A stretch of DNA of 64,000 nucleotides, taken from Gammaproteobacteria bacterium. Lineage in GTDB: Bacteria > Pseudomonadota > Gammaproteobacteria > Pseudomonadales > Azotimanducaceae. The notes beneath the pieces are model-generated. The model had not been told where the DNA came from. It searched no databases and worked only from the letters and a program-made list of their open reading frames with translations. Below are positions 51,814 through 62,800 of this stretch, piece by piece (positions within the stretch are counted from its first letter, which is position 1; every line of letters starts with the position of its first letter). A program made the translations under genes and the position numbers. The stretch covers positions 130,339 to 194,338 of the forward strand of contig VXNM01000008.1 of assembly GCA_009840545.1 (NCBI GenBank), read 5' to 3'.

Positions 51814-53873
51814 AGGATATGGATCATTGGCCGAATGCCGTACTCTCCCAACGTGTGGTTGAGGCCTTGCAGGAACGTCGTTTACGTAGTGCGCTGTTCA
51901 CTACCTACACATTTGATCCAGGGTTCTTTGAGCTAGAGGTGCTTCCGTTGCTCTTTCGTCAGAGCTTTAGCCAAGCGGAAAAGGTGAAGCTGCTACAGCT
52001 CGAAGATGCCCTGCGCGATGTGGACCACATTGCAGTCTACTACGACCGAAACGCTCTTTCACAAGACGCTACGCCTGCCCGACTGGACTACAGGCGGATC
52101 GATGTGCGTCGGAGGGGAGGAGTGTTTCACCCAAAGCTTGCTTTCTTTCTTCTAGATGAGAAAAACGAAGTCAATCGCAACTCTAACAAGAACTTCCAAT
52201 CGTTAGTCATAGCATGTCTATCGGCAAATCTGACTCGTTCTGGTTGGTGGGAAAACGTCGAATGCGCCCACTTCGTGGAAATCTCTGATCGCAGCGTATC
52301 AAGTAATCCAATTCCGTACCGAAGCGATCTCTTAGCTATCTTGCGACGGATCCGAGCTTGTGGAACCGATAGCGAAGATCATAGTGCGCTGGAGTCGATT
52401 CGATCTTTTCTGCGCAATCGCGTTTCTTCCGAAAGCATCGGTCCTGCTCGAGTCAGGGGTCGATGGACTACACGAATGTTCGGCGGTGAGAGACAATTGG
52501 GAATATCGGATTGGTTAGAAGAACAGGAACTCACGAGCAGCAAATGGAATCTTGAAATTATCTCTCCTTTTTTTGATTCAAGGGGAGCGCATCCGCTAAA
52601 TCAACTAACTCGCACAATACAGCCAGTTGAGACCCGAGTCTTTTTGCCTCGCGAACCTGATGGTTCAGCCTTAGTGACAGAAAACACATATGAATCCATC
52701 TCTGCGCTAAACGGCGTGAAATGGTCCGTACTACCAAGCCAAATAACAAAACGTTCCGGTGGAGCATCAGGTGAGAAACTTGCTCCACGATACGTGCATG
52801 CCAAGGTATATCGCTTTTGGAATTCAAATGGAAGAGAGGTAGTTCTTATAGGATCGGCGAACTGCACAAGCTCTGCCCATAGTCATGGGGGAGCGGGAAA
52901 TCTGGAGGCTGCGTTTCTCGTAGACCTCAGTAGAACGCGTCGAGGGCCAAACGACTGGTGGCTCCAACCATTGGGTCAGGATGTCCAGCGATTTGCCGAA
53001 GAATCTCCGGGCGAATCTGATGGTCTCGATGACTCACCGATTGGTGTTTCAATTCGTTACGACTGGGGTACACGCGAATTGGCCGTACGCCTCGACCGCA
53101 AAACAGTTCAACCGTTAAGCGTTTCAAACAGTTCCGGAGGCCATCTCTTCAACATTGAAGCTACAACCGAAAAGCATTGGTGTGAATTGGATACATATGC
53201 CTCCGATCTACTAAGAAAGAGTCTTCAGTCGAGTAGTTTTGTTGTGTTGAACTACGGTGAAATTCAGTGGAAAGTCCTCGTGAGGGAGGAAGGCATGGCA
53301 CACCGTCCTTCAATTCTGAGCGAACTCAGCCCTGAGGAAATTCTTGAGTATTGGTCGTTGCTAACGATTGAAGAGCGAGCAGAATTTCTTGAGCGTCATG
53401 CCGCCTTCAATGAGAATATTGAAGGTCTACCGGTACTTTCGAGCAATATCGAACTTGGAGCTGAAACGACCGTATTTGATCGTTTTGCCGCAGTTTTTCA
53501 TGCCTTTGGATGCTTGAAACGCCATACCGTGAGTTCACTTGAGAATGGCCGATTCGATGAAGCGGAAATGAGGCTTCTAGGCGCAAAATATGATTCTCTT
53601 CCAGAACTGCTTCGAAAGCTACTCGATCTTGAGAATGGAGATCCTATACAGTGCTATGTGTCCTTCCTTACGGCGAAGCAAATGCGTGACTCGTTGGGAG
53701 AACAGTATGGGGAGTTTTTTAGAGATAGAGAAGATCTTGTAACCCGTCTTGACATACTGATCAGCGAAGGGCTCTGCAGACGTGAACAGATTTTCGAATT
53801 TGATGAAAAGCAATCTAGCGACTTTTTGGAATGGTTTGAACCTGTCTTTCTAAGAGACCTCAGTAATCTGTAA
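51810..53873 (+). CDS. Phospholipase-D-like nuclease-family protein
   Basis: 687 residues with two PLD half-sites. The first is HPKLAFF (H107, K109), followed by CLSANLTRSGWW. The second is HAKVYRFW (H330, K332), followed by IGSANCTSSAHSHGG (N351). Each has the HxK...GSxN layout of PLD nucleases, with CLSANL replacing GSAN in the first. The C-terminal 250 residues are helical with no known motif. PLD proteins of this sort act as DNA nucleases in helicase-containing defence systems. Start is TTG at 51810, or the ATG at 51819. The stop codon overlaps the helicase ATG (TAATG). Confidence 0.78.
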   Translation: MKDMDHWPNAVLSQRVVEALQERRLRSALFTTYTFDPGFFELEVLPLLFRQSFSQAEKVKLLQLEDALRDVDHIAVYYDRNALSQDATPARLDYRRIDVRRRGGVFHPKLAFFLLDEKNEVNRNSNKNFQSLVIACLSANLTRSGWWENVECAHFVEISDRSVSSNPIPYRSDLLAILRRIRACGTDSEDHSALESIRSFLRNRVSSESIGPARVRGRWTTRMFGGERQLGISDWLEEQELTSSKWNLEIISPFFDSRGAHPLNQLTRTIQPVETRVFLPREPDGSALVTENTYESISALNGVKWSVLPSQITKRSGGASGEKLAPRYVHAKVYRFWNSNGREVVLIGSANCTSSAHSHGGAGNLEAAFLVDLSRTRRGPNDWWLQPLGQDVQRFAEESPGESDGLDDSPIGVSIRYDWGTRELAVRLDRKTVQPLSVSNSSGGHLFNIEATTEKHWCELDTYASDLLRKSLQSSSFVVLNYGEIQWKVLVREEGMAHRPSILSELSPEEILEYWSLLTIEERAEFLERHAAFNENIEGLPVLSSNIELGAETTVFDRFAAVFHAFGCLKRHTVSSLENGRFDEAEMRLLGAKYDSLPELLRKLLDLENGDPIQCYVSFLTAKQMRDSLGEQYGEFFRDREDLVTRLDILISEGLCRREQIFEFDEKQSSDFLEWFEPVFLRDLSNL

Positions 53874-56800
53874 TGCGTTCTATCTCACTAGACTTTCTTG
53901 ATGAACTCATTAACTTCGCCCCATCCGGCAAAGACCGTGACAAAGCGTTTGGCGACGTTCAACGTGAAGGCACGGTAGCTGCATTCAACATGTTGGAGAG
54001 CAATGGGTGTGCCTACCTCGCCGACGAGGTTGGAATGGGCAAGACATATGTCGCACTCGGAGTCATGAGCCTCGTGCGGTACTTCGATCCCCATGCACGA
54101 ATTGTGGTAATAGCTCCACGAGAAAATATTCAAAGAAAGTGGGTTAAGGAGCTCCACAATTTTGTTCGAAATAATTGGCGCATCGTTGGAAATCGAGTGA
54201 AGTCTCTTCATGGAGGCCCGGTTTGGGAGCCCTCGGTTTGTGGTTCATTGGTTGAATTTGCTCACGAAGCGCTCGTTAATCAAGACCGAGATTTCTTTCT
54301 TCGTATGTCAAGCTTCAGCATCAGACTGAAAGATCCTGAAGATCGAAAAAAGACTCGCGCCGCACTGGTCAAGAGCGTCCCTTGGATATTCCGGCGGCAC
54401 ATTCCAAACAGAAGCGGAGAAGAGTTTCGCGATGCATTTGCAGTTGCCCTCAATGGTGCGATACCCGAAGCTGATTTGCTCATCTTTGACGAAGCTCACA
54501 ATCTCAAGCATGGCTTCAAATCCGATGGGAGTACAAGGAACCGTGTTATGGGGTTGGCATTTGGACATCCCGAAGGCGAAACGTATGAGAGAGACTGGTT
54601 TAACCGCAAGGCGAAGCGCGTCTTGCTCCTATCGGCGACTCCGTTTGAGGATGACTATTCAGCAATTCACCGGCAGCTGGATGTCTTTGGATTTGGAAAC
54701 GCGGAACTTCAAGACTCAAGTGGAGAAGAAAAACTCAACATCGCAGACTTATCCAATTCGGAAATCTCAGACGACCACAAGAAGAAGATCGCTCAGCGGC
54801 TGCTGATTCGACGTGTATCCGGTCTCAACATCGGAGGTGAATTGCATACCAAAAACATGTATCGCAGAGAGTGGAGACGAGGCGGGCTCGAACGCCATGA
54901 CAAGTCGATCGAAATCGAAGATCCCAAAGAGCGTCTTACCATTGCCCTCATGCAGAAAAAGGTCTCGGAGGTGCTTCAAACCGAACGATTCAACAACCAT
55001 TTCCAAATTGGCATGCTGTCATCGTTTGAGAGTCTCAGCCAGTCAGTCGGAAGTGTGCGTCCTCGAAACGAGGAGCAACCTACGTTTGATGGAGAAGATC
55101 AGCGTCGCAATCTTAGCGAAACAGAAAGAAACGGCATTGATACTGAAGCAATCTCCGAGATCGTGCGATCCTATCGCGAAGCATTTGGACATTCTCTTCC
55201 GCATCCGAAATTGGATACTACAGCTGTAGCTCTCGCGGAAGCGTTTGAGAGTGGCGAGAAGGCGCTTGTTTTTGTGCGACGTGTGCGAACTATCGATGAA
55301 CTGGCATCCAAACTGGAAGAGAGTTTTGATCGTTGGATTCGGAGCCGAATGGAATCCGAGCTTCCTCAGCTCAAGGTGGAGATTTCAGAACTCTTCAAAC
55401 GGTATGATCGCGAACGACTTCTTCGACCTGAAGACCTCGAATTTGAACTCCCACATGAACAAGACCTCTCCAAGGAGAAAGAGAGGATTGACCGCCGAGA
55501 CGACTTGGAAGAGGAAGACGAAGGGGGTGCCGAAAGTTTCTTTGCATGGTTCTTTCGTGGCGCGGGTCCTCCCAACGTTCTTTCTGGAGCAGCGTTTCAA
55601 AAGAATCGGCTAGCTTCGTCTAGTTCGATCTACGCAACTCTTTTCGAAGACGATTTTGTCGCAAGCATCCTCGATGCGGATTCCAATACCGTCTTCGATG
55701 CACTCGTTTGTGAATTGGGCTCGACTACTACCGAATGCAACGGTGCCCTGCGAAGCGCTTGTTACGGGTACTTTCAGGAAAGAAGCCGCCAACGGGAAGG
55801 CTATGCGCGGCTCTATGTGTTTGAGGGATATCAAGTTGCAGCTCTCTCGCTTTTGAGAGAGCGAGGAGGCGAGATCGGAAGAAAAGCAGAAATTGTTCTA
55901 GAAGAGAGGTTTCCAGGTGTAAGTCCTACTCCTCTTGATCCTCCAGAGACATTCCCAGGACCCTCGTCTGGAATTGGATTGACAACCGTATTTACCGAAC
56001 TCGCAGGGCGCACCAAACTCAGGCAACGACTTTGGCCAGAAGAATCATGCGGTTTCCGTCGTGCATTTCGCCGCAGGGAGCAACGGCGAGAGCTTTTCAG
56101 CGCGATGGCACGACTTGGTGCAGCCTACATCGATCTCTATTTGCTAGCCATTGCTCGGATGGGATCGTTTGAGTTAGGCCAGGAGTCCGGAACATCCCGT
56201 GAACTCGCATCTGATTTCGTCGATCGACTGGACCGTCAGCAGCACGAGCCAGGGTTTCATGCGTTTTATGAGCTCTCGGAGGCATCTGATGCTTTTGACC
56301 ACATCTTGGACGTCAATTTTCCCGAAGCACATACCTGCCTTATTCCCGAACTTGCTCGACTCTATTCAAGTACCCTCCAAAAACAAGTGCCTATCGGTCG
56401 CATGTCTGGAGGAGTCTTTCAGCGTCTTGTCCGCCAGTTTCGAATGCCCGGATTTCCGTTAGTACTTGTTTCAACTGATGTCCTACAGGAAGGTGAGGAT
56501 CTTCACACTTTTTGTCGACGCGTTGTGCACTATGGAATCGCTTGGACTCCATCTGCCATTGAGCAACGTACCGGCCGAGTGGATCGCATTGGCGGGCTGG
56601 TTCAACGGCGGCTCGACGGAAGTCCCCAGTTTCCCGGCGAAGATGAGCTGATTCAGGTCTATTACCCTCACTTGCGCGATTCAGTTGAACTTCTACAGGT
56701 ACGACGCGTCCTTCGCAGGCTCAATCGGTTCCTGAGTCTCATTCATAGTGGTGATGGCAGATTCGAAACAGATGAACGTGCCATCGATGCCAGCCGTGCC

Positions 56801-57385
56801 TGGCACGAGGAACAGGTGGATGTTCAACCAGTAAAGGGACAGTTGCAATCTGCCTTTCCAGTTGATCCGATGTGGCTCAAGGGTGACTTGGGAAGTCTCG
56901 ACGTCTTCAAGTTCAATTGGGAGCCACAGTTCCGCCATCTTCAGACTCTTTGGTGCCAGCTTTGCAATAGCAGATCAATCTCTACACATTCTTCTAGTGC
57001 AAATCACCTACGAAAGGGTGAGATTCGCATCAATGGATCACACCGACAGCAACAGTTTAATCTCGGCCTTCGATCGCAAGTTACGGGATCAGGAACGCTT
57101 CTTGAGTGTGAAAGCACAATCGGGTTTGTGGATCTTGAAGACAATTCTGTAATTGACGCATTGACGGTTGCCATTGGTAGCAACGAGATCGTGAAGCTCT
57201 GCATCGAACCACGTATAGGCAAACACCAAGATCGAATCTACATCCGAAGGGAACTGTTGTTCGATGTTCGATCCACCAAACTCGAAGATGTGCTGTTCTT
57301 GTTCGACAGCGTCGTTGCATCCGCAATCCGACTTCACGAAACACTCGACAAGTCTAGGTTACTCGGAGAAATCACATCAATATGA
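53873..57385 (+). CDS. Large SF2/SNF2-type helicase
   Basis: 1170 residues. N-terminal helicase lobe: Walker A ADEVGMGKT (50-58), VIAPRENIQRKWVKEL, DEAH box in LLIFDEAHNLKH (D206-H209) and LLLSATPFEDD. A charged helical insert spans about 450-560 (many Arg/Glu). C-terminal lobe: ALVFVRRVRTIDELASKL, then VLVSTDVLQEGEDLHTF and the arginine-finger motif EQRTGRVDRIGG (Q898-R905). The last 170 residues are beta-rich, ending in VLFLFDSVVASAIRLHETLD, similar in layout to the small protein encoded next. It resembles DrmD-like or RapA-like helicases. Start overlaps the PLD stop by one base; the end overlaps the next gene (ATGA). Confidence 0.82.
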   Translation: MRSISLDFLDELINFAPSGKDRDKAFGDVQREGTVAAFNMLESNGCAYLADEVGMGKTYVALGVMSLVRYFDPHARIVVIAPRENIQRKWVKELHNFVRNNWRIVGNRVKSLHGGPVWEPSVCGSLVEFAHEALVNQDRDFFLRMSSFSIRLKDPEDRKKTRAALVKSVPWIFRRHIPNRSGEEFRDAFAVALNGAIPEADLLIFDEAHNLKHGFKSDGSTRNRVMGLAFGHPEGETYERDWFNRKAKRVLLLSATPFEDDYSAIHRQLDVFGFGNAELQDSSGEEKLNIADLSNSEISDDHKKKIAQRLLIRRVSGLNIGGELHTKNMYRREWRRGGLERHDKSIEIEDPKERLTIALMQKKVSEVLQTERFNNHFQIGMLSSFESLSQSVGSVRPRNEEQPTFDGEDQRRNLSETERNGIDTEAISEIVRSYREAFGHSLPHPKLDTTAVALAEAFESGEKALVFVRRVRTIDELASKLEESFDRWIRSRMESELPQLKVEISELFKRYDRERLLRPEDLEFELPHEQDLSKEKERIDRRDDLEEEDEGGAESFFAWFFRGAGPPNVLSGAAFQKNRLASSSSIYATLFEDDFVASILDADSNTVFDALVCELGSTTTECNGALRSACYGYFQERSRQREGYARLYVFEGYQVAALSLLRERGGEIGRKAEIVLEERFPGVSPTPLDPPETFPGPSSGIGLTTVFTELAGRTKLRQRLWPEESCGFRRAFRRREQRRELFSAMARLGAAYIDLYLLAIARMGSFELGQESGTSRELASDFVDRLDRQQHEPGFHAFYELSEASDAFDHILDVNFPEAHTCLIPELARLYSSTLQKQVPIGRMSGGVFQRLVRQFRMPGFPLVLVSTDVLQEGEDLHTFCRRVVHYGIAWTPSAIEQRTGRVDRIGGLVQRRLDGSPQFPGEDELIQVYYPHLRDSVELLQVRRVLRRLNRFLSLIHSGDGRFETDERAIDASRAWHEEQVDVQPVKGQLQSAFPVDPMWLKGDLGSLDVFKFNWEPQFRHLQTLWCQLCNSRSISTHSSSANHLRKGEIRINGSHRQQQFNLGLRSQVTGSGTLLECESTIGFVDLEDNSVIDALTVAIGSNEIVKLCIEPRIGKHQDRIYIRRELLFDVRSTKLEDVLFLFDSVVASAIRLHETLDKSRLLGEITSI

Positions 57386-57777
57386 ACGAGCTTGCCCACT
57401 GGATTGACGAATTGATTGAAAAGAATGACCTAACTTGGCATCGCGACGGAAACCAAGTTTGCGTTACTTTCGCTAAAAACGGTCGATCGCAAATCGTTCA
57501 TTTACGCACCCGACGCAAACACTATGTCTTCTCTTCGGTAGTCGCTGGATCCGCAGAAGTGAAAGAAGACCGCCGCAAACTCTGGTACCGCCTCTGGAGG
57601 CGCAATTCTTTGAAGCCAATTGTGACTTTTACGATTGACAACCGAGATCGAGTTGTAGGTCTCATCGATCAGCCCATCGAAAGCGTGTCTGAAGCCGAAA
57701 TTTGTTTCTATATCGAGACTGTGGCACGGGAGTGCGATCGGCTCGAGTACATTTTGACCGGATCGGACATTAGATAG
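57382..57777 (+). CDS. Small YbjN-like protein
   Basis: 131 residues. A starting helix (LAHWIDELIEKNDL), four or five beta strands (NQVCVTFAKNGRSQIVHLRT; KPIVTFTIDNRDRVVGLID) and a final helix (EAEICFYIETVARECDRLEY) fit the YbjN/type III chaperone-like fold. No catalytic residue is visible. Its ATG overlaps the helicase stop codon, which makes a stable partner of the helicase likely. The helicase's own C-terminus has the same strand-then-helix ending. Confidence 0.6.
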   Translation: MNELAHWIDELIEKNDLTWHRDGNQVCVTFAKNGRSQIVHLRTRRKHYVFSSVVAGSAEVKEDRRKLWYRLWRRNSLKPIVTFTIDNRDRVVGLIDQPIESVSEAEICFYIETVARECDRLEYILTGSDIR

Positions 57778-57973
57778 GCACTAGGGTCTGCGAAGAGCGA
57801 GGCGAACGGGTGGAACATTAGGTTTTCCTGCAGCCAGGCACGTGTTCCGAAGTCACCGCAAGAGAAAACCATCCGTGCAGGTCTAGACTAGCCGCATTTG
57901 ATGTCGCGAATCATTGAGATTCGACGACATCTGCATAAGAAATGCGTTTCTCGTTTCGGAATGGAGCGAATTG

Positions 57974-59149
57974 ATGTTTAAAGTAGATCGTTGTGAGAAT
58001 CGTCTCATCCGACTGAAACAGCCGCAGTTAAGCGACCTTGGATTGCGTGAACGCGATCACCTGCAGGAATGGCTAGCCGAAACACCGGATGCTCTCGGCG
58101 AGGAACTGCTGATTGTGCAAAAAGAGTTCGATGGCTTCGCTGACACTAAGGAACGCCTTGATCTTCTAGCTCTCGATAAAGAAGGTCGATTAGTTGTAAT
58201 TGAAAACAAGCTCGACGACTCTGGTCGGGACGTTGTGTGGCAAGCGCTAAAGTACGTGGCATATTGTTCCAGCTTAAAAAAAGCAGAAATCATCGAGATC
58301 TACCAGCAATACTTAGATCGATCGTCCAATGATGGCGATGCAGTCTTGAGGATATGCGAGTTCTTGGGAAAGGAGGACTTGGATGAAGTAATACTAAACA
58401 CGGGCAGTGACCAACGGATGATTTTGATTGCCGCAAACTTTCGAAAGGAAGTTACGTCAACTGTACTTTGGTTGCTCAGTCACGGAGTGCGCGCGCAGTG
58501 CTTTAGATTTCTGCCCTACTGTCTTAATGACGAACTCTTGGTCGACATACAACAGATTATTCCCACGCCTGAAGCTCAGGACTACATGATTAGGATGGCT
58601 GCCAAGGACTCTGAGGAGAAGTCCGACCAAGGAACTCGGACCCGCACTCAGCAACTTCGCAGAGCTTTCTGGTCGAAGGCGTTAGAGGAACTTCGCAATC
58701 GCAAAGTCTCGCGTTTCGAAAACATCAATCCATCTTACGATCACTGGCTGAGTTGTGCCACCGGAGTGCCTGCCTGTAGTTTCAATCTAATCTTTGGAAA
58801 GCAGCTAGCCCGAGTGGAGCTGATTCTTCAACGGGGGGATGCAACTGACAACAAGTGGATGTTTGATGAGCTAGACAAGCAAAGAGAGTCACTTGAAAGC
58901 AGATTCGGCTCCGAACTCCACTGGCAAAGGCTCGATGAAAGCAAGTCTTGTCGGATTAGTCTCTCTCATCCATTCGAGGGCTTTAACGAGGAGAATTGGC
59001 CCCGAATGATCAATTGGTTGTGTGAACACTTTATGAGGCTGGAACAGACATTCTCAGAGCCTTTGTTACATGTCAGTAACGAACTGAAGTCACGACAGGA
59101 ATCGATTGGATCAAGTAATTACGAACCTGAACTAACTTCAGACGGTTAG
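57974..59149 (+). CDS. NucS-like nuclease-domain protein with DUF4268-type C-terminus
   Basis: 391 residues. The N-terminal half is a PD-(D/E)xK-type domain: RDHLQEWLAETPDALGEELL, then ERLDLLALDKEGRLVVIENK with D63, E77 and K79, then WQALKYVAYCSSL. This is the NucS/RecB-like pattern. The C-terminal part (about 225-375, QLRRAFWSKALEELRNR; SFNLIFGKQLARVELILQ; SHPFEGFNEENWPRMINWL) matches DUF4268. The ATG at 57974 has GGAG seven bases upstream; a start at 57914 is less likely. Separated from the previous gene by 196 bp, so it may have its own promoter. Probably a nuclease of the same system. Confidence 0.78.
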   Translation: MFKVDRCENRLIRLKQPQLSDLGLRERDHLQEWLAETPDALGEELLIVQKEFDGFADTKERLDLLALDKEGRLVVIENKLDDSGRDVVWQALKYVAYCSSLKKAEIIEIYQQYLDRSSNDGDAVLRICEFLGKEDLDEVILNTGSDQRMILIAANFRKEVTSTVLWLLSHGVRAQCFRFLPYCLNDELLVDIQQIIPTPEAQDYMIRMAAKDSEEKSDQGTRTRTQQLRRAFWSKALEELRNRKVSRFENINPSYDHWLSCATGVPACSFNLIFGKQLARVELILQRGDATDNKWMFDELDKQRESLESRFGSELHWQRLDESKSCRISLSHPFEGFNEENWPRMINWLCEHFMRLEQTFSEPLLHVSNELKSRQESIGSSNYEPELTSDG

Positions 59150-59882
59150 CTTTCCAAAGCACTATTTGAGAAATCGGTTATTTTTCAACGTATTGAATGA
59201 ATTCAATAGGTTAGAAGTTTGTATTCCGATCAAATGAAGCCATCAGTAGTCTGCCGCGCGAATTACATGCACGGTTGAGTCAAATGGCCAAAGCATTCAA
59301 CGTGCCTTGGTCTGTACCGAGTTCGAGATCGACTGCGACATATTCGATTTTCGATTGCAATAGCGACGTCACCACACACTCCAGTGATCGATTGCTTTGG
59401 AATTCCTAAGAAGCTGGACGTGGACGCCCCGCATCACATCGATGTTTAGCTACGCCCAAAGAAACCGCCTCACGACGGCAAGAAATCCAATTTTCGCTGT
59501 TGTTCAGTTGGAGAATGGATCGGAATGGTTGTTTTGAAATCAATTGATTTCTGCAACGAGTACGGCACTGGGAGTGAATCTGCTCTTCGACAACTTCCAT
59601 TCAGTTCAGCTTAAGTGAAGGGCGGGTATTGCCCATTCCCGACTCAATACGTGCTATAGATGACTGGGATTGTTACTAGAAAGCGTTCTTCCTATTTGCA
59701 ATAATGCGCCGATTCTTTGTGTTGATCGAGGCAAGATACCTGACAAACCGAATTGTATTATTGCGTCGCTGGTGTTGAGACAAGCCAGTTAATTGCGATC
59801 AACGAACAATTGTCTACTACTAGGTTTCGACTGAGAGTGACGGAGTGGACCATAAGCCAATTACGTAGTCGTTCTCTGCATC
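59150..59882. other. 733-bp gap before the methyltransferase, no clear gene
   Basis: No protein with family features is seen on either strand; the longest frames (about 64 codons, minus strand 59406-59600; about 41 codons, plus strand near 59285) look random. It contains the 18-bp palindrome at 59191-59208. The long gap inside an otherwise compact locus suggests a separate promoter for the methyltransferase or remains of a lost gene. Confidence 0.5.
59191..59208. promoter_or_regulatory. Perfect 18-bp palindrome, candidate operator
   Basis: TATTGAAT-GA-ATTCAATA is an exact inverted repeat with a two-base centre, 42 bp after the DUF4268 gene. Its size and AT-richness fit a dimeric regulator site; without a T run it is not an evident terminator. 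No regulator gene is in the window. Confidence 0.45.
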
Positions 59883-62800
59883 ATGATGAATCCAAAGACT
59901 TTCTTATCTGATTTTTCGCCACGATCCTGGACGCCAGGATATGGATTACAACCAGCCGGTTTGTTCCTTGGCAAGGGGACACCTGCAATAGAGGTCGCAG
60001 CAGCTCAATCGCATAGAAAACCCAACGGAACAGATATTTTGAAAGTTTGGCGTGAACGTCGAGGAGGTCGAGCAACGCCGGTTCTTGTTGTCGTAATCTA
60101 TCCGAAGGGCTCAACAATATGCGGACCAACAGGAGAAGTTCCACCAGTTCGACACGAAATAAGCTCTGGGTTGGTTGAACGATTGTGTCGTGAGGTGCTT
60201 CACCAACCAGATCGCCATGCCGCTCTCCGATTTCTGTCGCAAGCATTGCCGTCTCTTGAAACGGAGCTCCCGGGAATCAACAATGAAGGATTGCTTGCGT
60301 TGCATGAATTGCGGACTGGAGTTCGGAATCGGTCGGACTGGAAAGAAGCGGGACAAAGAGCCGCAGCAACTGTTGGAAAACGAGACTTTAAGCTGTTAGA
60401 TTCGCTGGGATTTCAAATCGAACAGATAGACAACCTGACTAGTTTGCTCAAGGATGGGGTTCGCCGAACAGCATTAGCTGTAGTGTTGCGCGAAAGCGAA
60501 TCTCCTGAAGTTGGCAATGCCAGATTCAATAGTTTGTCGCCGATTTCCTATGCGTTAAAGAAGGCTGACGACGAAGGCGTTTCATGGGTACTTCTCACTC
60601 AGGGGAGTCGGATACGCCTCTACTCAACCTCAACCAATGACGGTGTTGGTAGGCGCAGCCGAACGGAAACATATGTCGAATGCCAGTCGTCGCTGATGTC
60701 CCAAGAGGACATTGCATATCTGTGGCTTCTCTTTTCAGCCGAAGCTTTGTCTCCAACCGGAAGCTTGCACCAAATACTCTTGGATTCCAGACGATTCACA
60801 GGAGACTTGGCAGATCGACTTCGAGAACGCATATATGACCACGTAGTTCCAACACTTGCACAAGGCATCGTCGTGGCTCGGAATCTCAAGTCCCCAACAG
60901 CTCAAGAGCTTGCGCACTCCTATGAGATGGCATTAACGGTCTTGTTTCGGTTGTTGTTCATTGCATACGCAGAGGATTGCGATTTGCTTCCCTATCGATC
61001 CAATGATGCTTACCGACGGCGATCTCTCAAACAGAAGGCACAGGATCTAGCTGATTGCATTGCAAACGATATACCAGTGGCCGAGGGTGATTCTCATTGG
61101 CAGGAGGTTGGCTTGTTATGGGGTGCTGTGGCAGCTGGAAACCCACAGTGGGGCGTCAGTGCTTATGACGGAGGACTGTTTGCTGCTGACCCAGACGTAT
61201 CGAGAATTGGCGCAGCCCTCGCTACGGTCGCATTGCCTAATAAGACGTTCGAAGTCGCATTGCGCCAATTGCTTGTAATTGAAACTCCCGAAGGTACTCC
61301 TGGACCCGTCGATTTCCGATCTCTAGGAGTCAGAGAATTTGGAACAATTTACGAGGGACTGCTCGAATCTGAATTGGCACTTGCTGATGTAGACCTAACT
61401 CTAAATAAGTCAAATACCTATTCACCGGTACACAGCAAACATAAGGTAATAATCAAGCGTGGCGAAGTGTACATTCATAATCGATCAGGCGTACGTAAAT
61501 CGACCGGGAGTTATTACACAAAACCATTTGCTGTAGAGCACTTATTGACGCAAGCCTTGGAGCCTGCACTTAACGACCACTTCGCCCGATTGGCGAATAT
61601 GAACGACGCGGATGCAGCAGAAGCCTTCTTCGACTTTCGTGTTGCCGACATAGCAATGGGTTCAGGCCATTTTCTGATAGGAGCAATAGATCGTATCGAG
61701 AAACGCATGGCAGACTGGCTGACCACAAGACGACTTCCCGGAGTCCACAAAGAACTAGCCACACTTCGTGCAGCTGCGCTCGCCCAGATTCCGGACACCC
61801 ATAGAGATTTATACATCGAAGACTGTCAATTGCTGCGCAGGCTTATCGCTCGACGGTGCATTTACGGAGTCGACCTAAATGCTCTTTCGGTTCAACTCGC
61901 TCGTTTGGCAGTCTGGATACACACCTTTGTGCCAGGGCTACCGTTGTCGTTTCTGGATCGCAATCTGGTGCGCGGTAACTCTTTAGTAGGTATAGGAAAC
62001 ATTGATGAAATTGAGAGGCAATTTCGGCAGAGAAGCGGCACGCTATTTGCCGGTGACCCGGAATCTCTTCTTGGAATGGCCAAGAGACCTCTCGAGCGTC
62101 TCGCAGTTCTCAACGATGCAACGCTTGCCGACATCGCGGCCGCTCGCAACGCTTCCAAAGAAGCACGTAGTGCTATCGCGCAAACTGAGCACCTTTGTGA
62201 TTTGATCACCGCACAACCCATATCCGATGACCCAACGGTTATAGAGTTTCCATTTGAAGAATGGGAGCACCGTGTAGCAGAGTTGGAAACAACAGATGCG
62301 GCTGCTAAGGCAAGAAAAGCTTTGAGGGGCATGCATACTCTGCATTTTCCTGTGATTTTCCCAGAAGTATTCTTGCGACCGCGATCAGGATTCGACGTAA
62401 TCCTAGGCAATCCGCCTTGGGAAAAAGTTAAGGTCGAGGAACATACATTCTGGGCTCGCCACTCTCCAGGATTAAGAGGACTCTCCCAAAACGATCAAGA
62501 AGCAGAAAAAATCCGTTTAAGAAGTGAACGGCCGGATCTCTCGAAACTGTATCAGGCTGAAAAAGCAGAAATGGAGCTGACGCGTAAGGTGCTTGTGAGT
62601 AGTAGTTACCCTGGAATGGGGACCGGAGACCCAGACCTATATAAGGCCTTTTGCTGGCGCTTCTGGCATCTAGCGGCACAAGATGGCGGTCGAATTGGAG
62701 TCGTGTTACCAAGAAGTGCTCTTGCGGCAAAAGGCTCTGCAAATTTTAGAAAAGCAATGTATAAACAGTCAGAAAGCGTTGAACTCACAATGTTGCTCAA

